A stretch of DNA of 64,000 nucleotides, from assembly GCA_964343805.1 (NCBI GenBank), contig CAYFLR010000013.1:1-64000 (forward strand), given 5' to 3'. Source of the stretch: CAYFLR01 sp964343805. GTDB taxonomy: Bacteria; Bdellovibrionota_B; Oligoflexia; CAYFLR01. This document shows positions 18,248 to 25,982 of the stretch, in pieces. Position 1 is the stretch's first letter, and every line of letters begins with the position of its first letter. Under the pieces are notes generated by a model, which was given only the letters and a program-made list of their open reading frames with translations, was not told the DNA's origin and ran no database searches. The position numbers and the translations under genes are program-made.

Positions 18248-18350
18248 TTTATTTACAACATTCTACTACTAAGTATATAAATACCTATCAAGAGATTAAT
18301 AAAAAAATTATTTTCTTTTTTTTCCCATTATAATATTTATTTACAACATT
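18248..18350. promoter_or_regulatory. Two 15-bp operator-like direct repeats between divergent genes
   Basis: The sequence TTTATTTACAACATT occurs at 18248-18262 and again at 18336-18350. One copy lies beside each of the two divergent start codons. The arrangement suggests a regulator (probably the Cro-like protein) that controls both directions. Confidence 0.6.
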
Positions 18351-18354
18351 TTTT

Positions 18355-19278
18355 ATGAGCTCTATAAAATATACAATACTTAAAAAGGCTTACGATTACG
18401 TAGAAAATAATTCTCGTTCCCTTACAAAAGAAAAACTTTGCAAAAAACTAGGAATAAATGAACTAACGCTATGCAGAAGAGGCAGTAGTTACTTTAGAAA
18501 ACTTCCAACAAAGAATCGAAATGGCAAGCCTGATATAAAAAAAACTCTAGATTATTTTTTTATCTTGTTTAGTTTTATGCCTGGTGGAATTGGTAAGAAT
18601 TATGATAAATTTTTTAAGTTTTATTTTGAACTACCATCGGAATATAAAACTGGAAACCAGTTCAACATAGAATTCTCATTCGAAATCAAAGATTGGAAAA
18701 TTAGAAGCCACTCAAAGCCGATATGTAAACATCATAAGGCTATACGATTAAACGAGATCCTATATATTGCCTCAGTCAAATTTCCTAAAAATAGATTAGT
18801 TGTGAATTTTATTAACAATTGCATGAATGAACTTTTCAAAAGCTCATCAAATCATGAATTAAACCTTATTCCTTCCATAATTTCTTTTTTCGAAAATAAT
18901 CCCAAAATATGTTTTAACATCTTTGGGCATTACCATTATGAGTCATCCGTTTTAAGCCCTTTCAATGATATCAATCCAAGAAGACTTTATTTGGAGCGCA
19001 AAGATTGCAAACCGACTTTTTGGGGACTTCCAAATACTTGTTTTGATAAAAATGCTTTTTGTATTTACAACCTAGAAATTGCATCTCCTCAAAGATGTAA
19101 ATTGATGAAAGTAAATCAATTAATGGCAAGCTTATCTTATAAAATGATAACGAAAAGAACCTTACCAATAGAGAAATTAATAAGATACAATGTTGTCACA
19201 AAAGCCTTAAACAATCTTAGCTTAGACGAAGAAAATAATAGAAAGGTTTTATATAAGTTAATTAATATTGTAGAAAAG
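18355..19278 (+). CDS. Unknown protein of the element's control region, cut by an assembly gap
   Basis: At least 308 residues are visible before the N gap at 19279. The first 50 residues could form a helix-turn-helix (LTKEKLCKKLGINELTLCRR). The remainder is rich in Phe, Lys and Asn with scattered Cys and His, and no family was recognised. It is the only rightward gene in the control region and starts just after the second operator-like repeat, without a clear ribosome binding site. After the gap the frame ends almost immediately, so the true C-terminus is uncertain. A replication or antirepressor role is only a guess from position. Confidence 0.6.
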
Positions 19279-19324
19279 NNNNNNNNNNNNNNNNNNNNTC
19301 AATTATAATCGATTGATGTCCAAT

Positions 19325-19711
19325 CTATTCACTCTCATGTTTTTGATGACATTGCATTGCAATCTCAATAAGTTCTGCCGTAGTAGCTTCTTTAATTGAG
19401 TAATCTTCAGCTTCGACCACTTCAGGCTTATCGTTCCACTTCAACTGAGTTTTCAGCCAAAAGATTGTCATTGTCGGATTAGCTCCACTTACAGCCATTT
19501 TATATGCAGTTTCTGCAACGTTTGAAGCAGCTACAGCCCTCCCTTTTAATAATGCGTCAGAAACCTTTTTATTTTCACTACATCGCCTCTCTAGAGTCCT
19601 TTTGCTAATTCCTAAGATGTTTGCAATCATATCCACTGTGAGCCCTAAACCGGCAAGTTTTTCGATACGTTCAATATCTTCTTTGCTAATGAGCTTTTTT
19701 TGTCTTCCCAT
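19325..19711 (-). CDS. Terminase-small-subunit-like DNA-binding protein
   Basis: This is a 128-residue protein. Residues 8-55 hold a helix-turn-helix (EKLAGLGLTVDMIANILGIS then KRTLERRC). The segment around GRAVAASNVAETAYKMAVSG, then PTMTIFWLKTQLKW, is the pattern seen in phage small-terminase proteins and related HTH proteins next to packaging genes. No large terminase is present in the window, as in phage satellites that redirect a helper's terminase. It could instead be an ordinary regulator. Confidence 0.65.
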   Translation of the reverse strand: MGRQKKLISKEDIERIEKLAGLGLTVDMIANILGISKRTLERRCSENKKVSDALLKGRAVAASNVAETAYKMAVSGANPTMTIFWLKTQLKWNDKPEVVEAEDYSIKEATTAELIEIAMQCHQKHESE

Positions 19712-19801
19712 ACCTTATTAATAGCACATTTCAGTAAAATTAATAACTCAAAATATCCTATTTTTATGTCTATACAAAACATTAATAGCAATAGGTATCT
19801 T

Positions 19802-20107
19802 TTATTTTGGCTGGATTAACTTCTTTAAGGTTTGTAGTTGCTTGATAGTTGAATCAATAGAAGAGATAGAACTCTTGATGGCAATGTCTCTCTTGGAGTC
19901 ACAAATAATATCAGAAATATCACAATTCAGAGCTCGGGATAATTTTTCGATAGTTTCGAGAGTAAGATTTTGAGGGTCGTTCTCTAAACGGGACACATAA
20001 CGAATTGCGACTCCCATTTTAATAGCAAGCTGGTTCTGAGTTAAGTTTGTTTGCTTCCTTAACAATTTAATGTTTTTAGCAACCCTTTTCTTTATCTGGC
20101 CTTTCAT
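19802..20107 (-). CDS. XRE-family transcriptional regulator
   Basis: This 101-residue protein has a classic XRE helix-turn-helix (KLLRKQTNLTQNQLAIKMG, then VSRLENDPQNLTLETIEKLS). A 30-residue C-terminal helix, perhaps for dimerisation, follows. The start at 20107 has aaggag with 6-7 bp spacing; an in-frame start 30 bp upstream lacks this. It stands alone and may act as the element's repressor. Confidence 0.85.
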   Translation of the reverse strand: MKGQIKKRVAKNIKLLRKQTNLTQNQLAIKMGVAIRYVSRLENDPQNLTLETIEKLSRALNCDISDIICDSKRDIAIKSSISSIDSTIKQLQTLKKLIQPK

Positions 20108-20251
20108 ATCCACTCCTTGGAAGCATTCTATCAGCAAAGAGTAAAATAATAAGGCGTCTTATAAATTCTTATTAAGACAACAATATGACCATTAAAGATT
20201 CATCTAAAAACTCCGATAATATATATAGTAACACTTACAAAGGGTATAAAT

Positions 20252-20908
20252 ATGTGTAAGGTCTCAATTTTAATGATTGTGGCGCTAGTACTATCTTGCA
20301 GCCAGCAATCTGATGATGAAGATTTGGATCTCATGAATAATGAAAACAATACTCAATCTCAAGATGAACCGAGAAAGTCAAACATTTTACTTACGACAAA
20401 CAANNNNNNNNNNATAAATGAAAATTATGAAGAAATTGATCTAAAAGGAGAAAAGGGAGAACCTGGCAAAGATTCTGAAGGTGGTCAAAAGGTTGAAAAA
20501 GGAGAGAAAGGGGAAAAAGGAGAAAAAGGGGAGAAAGGTGCACCTTCTGAAATAACCATTTCACCCCAAGAAAGTCAGCCCCGTTCAAATGCAATTTGGA
20601 TAGATCCTCGAACAGGGAGAGAATGGATCAGGATTCGAGGTCTAAATAATTATGAATCATCATTAGAGTACTGTTATGGGGAATGGAAGTTTCCGTCTTA
20701 TGATGATTTGTTACATGCAGCCAGGAGTGGTCTTTATGTAGGGACTGGTGAAGGAGCCCCAAATGAAATTTGGACCAATACCAAACTTTATGACGGGCAA
20801 GGCAATCTTCAATATAAATCTGTTAATCTTCAAGAAGCAACTAGTGGTGGTAGTAAGTATCCAAATATAGGAGGTACAGGAACATGCTGTTTTAGAGACC
20901 CTGAATAA
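20252..20908 (+). CDS. Lipoprotein with collagen-like stalk and DUF1566-like head
   Basis: A signal peptide with lipobox LVLSC is followed by an acidic linker, then an assembly gap (20404-20413) that makes length uncertain. Next come about fifteen Gly-X-Y triplets (GEKGEPGKD and runs of GEK), a collagen-like stalk. The C-terminal 110 residues (AIWIDPRTGREWIR, SLEYCYGEWKFPSYDDLLHAARSG) resemble the Lcl/DUF1566-type domain common after such stalks. It is likely a trimeric surface adhesin. It is the first cargo gene after the regulators and has its own start with aaggg. Confidence 0.75.
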   Translation: MCKVSILMIVALVLSCSQQSDDEDLDLMNNENNTQSQDEPRKSNILLTTNXXXXINENYEEIDLKGEKGEPGKDSEGGQKVEKGEKGEKGEKGEKGAPSEITISPQESQPRSNAIWIDPRTGREWIRIRGLNNYESSLEYCYGEWKFPSYDDLLHAARSGLYVGTGEGAPNEIWTNTKLYDGQGNLQYKSVNLQEATSGGSKYPNIGGTGTCCFRDPE

Positions 20909-20939
20909 ACATTAGGCACAGACTAAAATAATCTTAGGT

Positions 20940-21641
20940 TTATTCAAAAAAGTCTGGATACTTCTCTTTTATCAGCCTTATTGGAATTGCTCTATTGCTT
21001 TTTGACACCTTTAAATAACCAAAGTGTAGTCCCATCAATTCATTATGATCGTTAAAAACTGGGCTCCCTGACATCCCTGGTAAAGTATCAGCGTTGTAAC
21101 TGAAATAGGGTTTTTCTCCTCTACTATATGAAGTTTCCATTACTTGACCAGAACTTCTAATAAGTTCTTTCCCTTCCGGTAGAAAACTAAGAATAGTCAT
21201 AGATACACCTTTAGAAGGCAATTGCTTCCCGATTTTAAGTGTAAGGGGGGCCTCAAGTTTCCTTGTCCATTTAACTTTAATAAAAGCGACATCCAAGTCT
21301 TTGTCTAAACTTTGAACTTCAATGACTCCTAATTCACCGGAATGACCAGAGATCTTTACTTCGTTACATTTTGATCTGCATAACAGATTAATTATAACGG
21401 CCACATGAGCATTGGTTATTAATATCCGACTATCAGATGAATAAAAAAAACCCATTCCCAGTGTTTTATTTTGAAATTGGATCTGAAAGAGGTTTTTTAT
21501 GAGAGGGCTGTCAGTTTTGGAAATCCCTACCCAATTAGGTTTTTCTCCCAAAATAGCTTGAAGGGAGGACTTCTGTTTTCCACAACCAACAAGAGCAAGT
21601 ATGCATAAAATGAATATTACAATTAAATTTAGCCTAGACAT
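20940..21641 (-). CDS. Trypsin-like serine protease lipoprotein
   Basis: This is a 233-residue protein. Lipobox LALVGC (Cys20). The trypsin-fold triad is visible: His79 in ITNAHV, an Asp in LDKDLDVAFIK (Asp115 or Asp117), and Ser191 in DTLPGMSGSPVF. The domain is short, as in V8/DegP-type proteases without a PDZ domain. The start at 21641 was chosen because aagggtg precedes it; a GTG three codons upstream is possible. It lies 13 bp after the CPBP-like membrane protein gene on the same strand, so they probably form an operon. Confidence 0.85.
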   Translation of the reverse strand: MSRLNLIVIFILCILALVGCGKQKSSLQAILGEKPNWVGISKTDSPLIKNLFQIQFQNKTLGMGFFYSSDSRILITNAHVAVIINLLCRSKCNEVKISGHSGELGVIEVQSLDKDLDVAFIKVKWTRKLEAPLTLKIGKQLPSKGVSMTILSFLPEGKELIRSSGQVMETSYSRGEKPYFSYNADTLPGMSGSPVFNDHNELMGLHFGYLKVSKSNRAIPIRLIKEKYPDFFE

Positions 21642-21654
21642 CGGAATCACCCTT

Positions 21655-22158
21655 TCAATAAAAGATCATACTTAAGGTAAAGCCAACCATATTTTGAAGC
21701 CCATGGATGCCTGTTGTTAATAAAATGGCTCTCTTAAGAGAATGCTGGTAGCGTGATACAAAAGCCCAGGCAAGGAAAAGAGAAAGTGGTAAAATCATTA
21801 ATGAATAGAACTGTCGAAACGAGTGAAAAAGAGTGAATAAAAAAGCAGTTATTAATATAAGGGGTAATTTCCTTTTGGTAAACTTCCTTAATAGCCAGAC
21901 AGGAATTAATTGACATATTACAGTTTCGATAAATGGCCCAACAATGATCATCAGAAGTGCATTGGTGAATAGTTTAATACCTGTTCCAACGTCCTCAAAT
22001 AGAGCTGTTGACCAATCAAGGTTAAATGTGACTTTAATGATATAAAGAATACCGGCTATTGTCATTGCACCAGCTACGGACAATGACGCTGATATTAGAG
22101 CGAACTTTATGTCTGTCAGTTCTTCGTAATTTCTAATTCTCTCATTTATAGTCATCAT
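21655..22158 (-). CDS. CPBP-type intramembrane metalloprotease family protein
   Basis: This polytopic membrane protein of about 167 residues has the later CPBP (CAAX/Abi) motifs: FLFTLFHSF with the FxxxH motif, and GIHGLQNMVG with HxxxN. The first motif, normally EExxxR, reads ETVICQ and so lacks the second Glu, which may mean reduced activity or a scaffold role. Relatives process prenylated proteins, bacteriocins or signalling proteins. It overlaps nothing but is tightly followed by the serine-protease lipoprotein gene. Confidence 0.72.
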   Translation of the reverse strand: MMTINERIRNYEELTDIKFALISASLSVAGAMTIAGILYIIKVTFNLDWSTALFEDVGTGIKLFTNALLMIIVGPFIETVICQLIPVWLLRKFTKRKLPLILITAFLFTLFHSFRQFYSLMILPLSLFLAWAFVSRYQHSLKRAILLTTGIHGLQNMVGFTLSMIFY

Positions 22159-22205
22159 TCCTATGTGTTCCTTCGATGTCAAATCTTATAGGTCATTACT
22201 ATGTA

Positions 22206-22691
22206 TTAATCATTGCTAGCATTGTTGCCATTATTCCCTGATTTCTTCTCCCCCCTGTTGTTTCCACTATTACCAGTTTCTTTTGGGCCAGGACCTTTTG
22301 CAGATCTTTCACGTTCTCTAACATTATAGTCTCCATATATTTTACCAATGCCTTCAGCTGCTTTGACTACTAGCCAGCCACAGACTTGACCACACTCATT
22401 TCCTTCATCTAAGGAGTACATTATATCATCACTAACCAAAACGGCCACACTCTGTTTACTTACGAGTGCCTGAAAGGTCATTCCTAAGAACTCATTATGG
22501 AACAAAAAAGTATCATCATATTTCAAAGCCTCTAATGGAGTGTTTTCATCTATAATACAGATACCTTCTTTATCCATTGGGTCCACATACTTCCACTGAT
22601 CGGGCTCTACAAAATTGTTACAATTATCGTTAGCAAATAGTGAAGCGTTTAAGCTTAAAACTAAAAGTGCAATTAAAGTAAAATGTTTCAT
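22206..22691 (-). CDS. Small secreted protein with Gly/Asn-rich tail
   Basis: This 161-residue protein has a clean signal peptide (residues 1-20, LNASLFA). The folded part of about 100 residues contains four cysteines. The last 35 residues are a disordered tail rich in Gly, Asn and Lys (SGNNRGEKKSGNNGNNA). No family was recognised. The ribosome binding site aggagg is strong. It is first in line before the CPBP and protease genes and may share their transcript. Confidence 0.7.
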   Translation of the reverse strand: MKHFTLIALLVLSLNASLFANDNCNNFVEPDQWKYVDPMDKEGICIIDENTPLEALKYDDTFLFHNEFLGMTFQALVSKQSVAVLVSDDIMYSLDEGNECGQVCGWLVVKAAEGIGKIYGDYNVRERERSAKGPGPKETGNSGNNRGEKKSGNNGNNASND

Positions 22692-22817
22692 CTCATCCTC
22701 CTAATTAATTTATTTATAAGAACTTTTTATTTGTTTTGATTCCCCAAGCGGGTGAAACGGTTTTTAACACAGCTTCAGTAATTGGCAAATTTAAATAGCT
22801 AATTTGGCAAATTATTC

Positions 22818-22899
22818 GTTTGCAACTTGCAAACACCTATATTATTAATTAATTATATATAAATTATTTTTTGACAATTTATAAAATTTGAGATATAAG
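22818..22899 (+). promoter_or_regulatory. Sigma-70 promoter with upstream perfect dyad
   Basis: TTGACA at 22871-22876 and TATAAG at 22894-22899 are separated by 17 bp. Upstream, GTTTGCAA-c-TTGCAAAC (22818-22834) is a perfect 8-bp inverted repeat. A direct repeat of TTGGCAAAT lies just before it. The layout suits control by the helix-turn-helix protein encoded immediately downstream. Confidence 0.75.
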
Positions 22900-22932
22900 T
22901 GAGCGTCTTTGTTTGTTGAACTAGGAGTAAAT

Positions 22933-24003
22933 ATGACCTCTAATCAATATGTTACAAGTAACTTAGAATCGTTTCTAACGAATTCCAAACTAAGCCTTTC
23001 TCAAGCTGCAAAGAAACTAGGGATATCAAAAGCCTACCTAAGCCAAATAAAGAATGGAATCCGTAAACCCTCACTAGACACAGCCCTAAATATTATGAAA
23101 TTCTGTGGAGTCAAAGAACGTGAGATCAAGAGATACTCAGAAGAATGCCAGAAAGAACAAAGCAGCAAATATGCAGAATTATTAAATGAAAGGGAAACAG
23201 AGCTTCAACTGAAGAAACTTTCGGATCAGGCTTCTTTCAAACTAGCCAAAGATCTTGATTTACTTAATGCATTTGAAGACCTTTATTGTGAGGGTGAAGA
23301 TGGAATTCATAAAGGTATCTTGATTGAAAGTTACGGCCTTTCAATTATCGCCAAGTTAGAATACCTCATTGATAAAGGGGTTGTTATAAGAAAAGAGAAT
23401 CGTTTTTTTGTAGACACAACAAAATATCATGGATTTAGCTCACAAAGCTCTTTTAAGTTTCTTAAGACTATTATTGAAAATGAAGAAGACCAATTCGATA
23501 TGGGAACCTGCCTCGGTAAAAGTAGATTTGATTGGGATGATGTTAACGAAGAAGGGTATAAAGCCATGTTAAAGACCATTGAAGATGCTCAAAATAAGAT
23601 GAAGAAGATCGCTAAGAAACACTCTCTATCTGTTAAAGATGGTGGCAAGAGAATCGCCTATATGAATTTCATGAGCTGCATCCAAAAGCTCTTAATTCTT
23701 TGCGTGCTCTTAGTTGGAGTTAGCAATACGGATCTCATGGCAGGTGCTGGTGGTGGCGGTCATGATCCCATTGGTGGTGGTGATCAGTGGGCATCTATAC
23801 CAATCCATGTTGAAAATCCATTTTTTGAGAAGAACTCCCATAAGGAGATCAAATACAGCCCAATTCTTCATCTCAATACCCTCAAAGAGAATTTTAAGCC
23901 TCAAGAAGTTAAGCATATTCTAGATATATCGAAACTAAAGCCATCCATCCAAAGAGCCAAAGATACTATTAATTCTGTGGTCAGGGTTTTGTCCTTTAGA
24001 TAG
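22933..24003 (+). CDS. Membrane-spanning helix-turn-helix regulator (TIGR02147-like N-terminus)
   Basis: This is a 356-residue protein. The N-terminus has an XRE-type helix-turn-helix (LSLSQAAKKLGISKAYLSQI) followed by a 180-residue helical region similar in layout to TIGR02147 proteins of Bdellovibrio-type bacteria. At about residues 246-266 there is a hydrophobic segment (IQKLLILCVLLVGVS), then a Gly-rich hinge and about 90 more residues. This topology would put the DNA-binding domain in the cytoplasm and the tail outside. The start at 22933 follows aggag. A perfect dyad upstream suggests autoregulation. Confidence 0.7.
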   Translation: MTSNQYVTSNLESFLTNSKLSLSQAAKKLGISKAYLSQIKNGIRKPSLDTALNIMKFCGVKEREIKRYSEECQKEQSSKYAELLNERETELQLKKLSDQASFKLAKDLDLLNAFEDLYCEGEDGIHKGILIESYGLSIIAKLEYLIDKGVVIRKENRFFVDTTKYHGFSSQSSFKFLKTIIENEEDQFDMGTCLGKSRFDWDDVNEEGYKAMLKTIEDAQNKMKKIAKKHSLSVKDGGKRIAYMNFMSCIQKLLILCVLLVGVSNTDLMAGAGGGGHDPIGGGDQWASIPIHVENPFFEKNSHKEIKYSPILHLNTLKENFKPQEVKHILDISKLKPSIQRAKDTINSVVRVLSFR

Positions 24004-24054
24004 CTGAGCTTAATAGAGTATTCTGACTTCATCAAGTAGTCCTCTGAATTTGTA

Positions 24055-24669
24055 CTAGGATTTTCCTCTTTTTAAATCCATGTTAATCCCTAAGTAAACT
24101 CCTGTGAAATCAGGGGATAGATTAAAAAATAAGGAAGAGGAAAAGTGCTTTGAAATAGTAAAAGTCAATCCAATATTAGCTAACAATCCAAAATGGACAG
24201 CTCCTGTCATGCCAAATGTACTTGTAAGTTCGTTTAAGGTCTTCTTAATCTCAATGTTTTTGGCTTTCAAAACTACATCATTTTTAGGGCTATAGATTAT
24301 GCCAACTTCAAGGAACATTTTTAATTTTGAATAAAATTTATTAGAACTGTTGGATGAAATGCCAAAGCTAATTATTTCGTAAAAAGAATCTTGATTTATG
24401 TGTAAATAACCATTTTTATCTGGCTTTTTATTCTCAATGGTAACAAAGTTAGCAGAAATACCCACCCAAAAATCTACAATATCCAAAGGAAAAATTGTTT
24501 TGAATGATGGCCAAACAGCCAGAGAATCACGCCCCGCACTTTTGAAAAACGCAGATTCATATTCTTCGAAGAAAAAATTAGACCCGGAAGGCTTCGAAGC
24601 GGTTAAAGAAATGGAGAAATCNNNNNNNNNNTCCAGGTTTTCGGTCGGATTAATATAGCTTTTAAGCAT
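24055..24669 (-). CDS. Probable outer-membrane beta-barrel protein, gap near N-terminus
   Basis: About 200 residues are visible, with alternating hydrophobic and polar strands and aromatic girdle residues (SKHFSSSLFFNLSPDFTG, VYLGINMDLK at the end), typical of a small outer-membrane barrel. The N gap at 24622-24631 removes the sequence just after the start, so the apparent lack of a signal peptide cannot be trusted. The start at 24669 follows ggagag. Function unknown. Confidence 0.55.
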   Translation of the reverse strand: MLKSYINPTENLXXXXDFSISLTASKPSGSNFFFEEYESAFFKSAGRDSLAVWPSFKTIFPLDIVDFWVGISANFVTIENKKPDKNGYLHINQDSFYEIISFGISSNSSNKFYSKLKMFLEVGIIYSPKNDVVLKAKNIEIKKTLNELTSTFGMTGAVHFGLLANIGLTFTISKHFSSSLFFNLSPDFTGVYLGINMDLKRGKS

Positions 24670-24862
24670 TTTGTACTCTCCAGTCAATAGGGTTCTTTGA
24701 ACAGAATACTATTGATATTTTCGGCAGTGAGGCAATGTGAATAGAAAAGTATAGTAGAAAAAAAAAGTAAACCCTTTGTTAATGATAGGATAATTTGAGA
24801 TCTTTCTCTAAAGTTTAAAATAAATCTAAAAATCATAACTAAAGGACTCCTTACCCTTTGCT

Positions 24863-25459
24863 CTAATAATTATCATGTGGGAGAAAGTAGGATGTTTCTT
24901 CTTGTCTACATTTTATATTAGGGTTGAAGTCGGGGTTTACCACTATTGATACATTCGAATTATTGTTATCATTATGTGCAGCCAAGATATCTAAAAAAAA
25001 TTCCTCATAATTATTCAACTTTACTTGATTGGCTTGATCATCATAATTAAGGACAAATTTATAATTCTTTTCTTGAAAGTTTGTTTTAACCTCACAGGAA
25101 GGGTTCATAATTCCGCTAGAAGTAGACTCATCATGCTGGAACTCTTTAAACAATTGCCAGTCATCATGATACCCACCCATTATAAACAAATTACATTTGG
25201 TAGCATCTTTGACGCTGTACTGCATATCTCCACATCCTATGGATCCATCCACCCACTCAGTTACATATGATCTATAACTTATGGTAATCTCGTCTGGAAG
25301 ACCCTTAAAAGGTTTAAGTCTAGATTCACACCACAACCCGTAACTTGAGATATTTCCACTCCCACCATCAGGGCATATTAATCCACAACCAATAATTCCT
25401 AAATAAAAGGACATAATGACTACAAGAATTACAAATTTAATTTTTATGTAGTTTTTCAT
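24863..25459 (-). CDS. Lipoprotein of unknown function
   Basis: This is a 198-residue protein. After a signal peptide, lipobox LGIIGC is followed by a Gly/Ser stretch and a mature domain with several cysteines (WCESR, GCGDMQ, KCNLF, SCEVK, KCRQE) that could pair as disulfides. No family was recognised. The start is taken as the ATG at 25459; a TTG four codons upstream is possible. No strong ribosome binding site is seen. Confidence 0.65.
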   Translation of the reverse strand: MKNYIKIKFVILVVIMSFYLGIIGCGLICPDGGSGNISSYGLWCESRLKPFKGLPDEITISYRSYVTEWVDGSIGCGDMQYSVKDATKCNLFIMGGYHDDWQLFKEFQHDESTSSGIMNPSCEVKTNFQEKNYKFVLNYDDQANQVKLNNYEEFFLDILAAHNDNNNSNVSIVVNPDFNPNIKCRQEETSYFLPHDNY

Positions 25460-25790
25460 ATCTAAGCTCAAAAGAAATAATTAAATCAGAGAACTAAGCA
25501 AGAAATTATCATGAGCATCTATTAAATTCCAGGCACAAAAAGACTAGACATTTAGCATTCCCACTATCTCCTGACAAAATTGTCCTCTCATAGACATAAA
25601 ATCAAATCCTTATAAGTGATTGGATGGTTTCAGTTAGTTCACGAGCACAGGAAGTGTGGGCACGTCTAGTGGAGATACTGTCGAGCCAGGATGACCTTAG
25701 CCGGTGGATCCTGCCCCTAGCTATTCATAAAGGCCAAAGAAACCGAGATGTTAACANNNNNNNNNNTACCTTTTTCATAGCTGTTTCAGG
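25460..25790. other. Gene-poor stretch with a gap-truncated, GC-richer open frame
   Basis: From the ATG at 25624 a plus-strand frame stays open to the gap at 25757 (starts MVSVSSRAQEVWARLVEIL, includes SRWILPLAIHKGQ). Its base composition is clearly richer in G and C than its surroundings. It may be the start of a gene lost in the gap, perhaps a transposase or other foreign gene. No family is recognised. Beyond the gap only the end of the next gene's downstream region is visible. Confidence 0.35.
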
Positions 25791-25964
25791 CTAACTATAG
25801 TCACCCATACCATATTCCCCAGCACCATAAGTGCCCTCTTCATAATTACCTATTCCCTTTACTTCACTATCGTCCTGGCAATTTTGGATAAATGGAAGAG
25901 CTGATATAAAAAGAGCCCCTTTAGAGAGAATTTTTAAGAATAACCTTCGACTATTATCAATCAT
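25791..25964 (-). CDS. Small twin-arginine-signal protein with Gly/Tyr repeats
   Basis: This 57-residue protein begins with a near-perfect Tat signal (SRRLFLK followed by a hydrophobic stretch), then FIQNCQ, which could serve as a lipobox. The short mature part is a GxYGxGxY-type repeat (GTYGAGEYGMGDYS). It lies 18 bp downstream of the glycoside-hydrolase-like lipoprotein gene on the same strand and is probably cotranscribed. Proteins this small are rarely Tat-exported alone unless they carry a cofactor or ride with a partner. The start at 25964 follows agga. Confidence 0.65.
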   Translation of the reverse strand: MIDNSRRLFLKILSKGALFISALPFIQNCQDDSEVKGIGNYEEGTYGAGEYGMGDYS

Positions 25965-25982
25965 ATTCATCCTCAAAATGAT

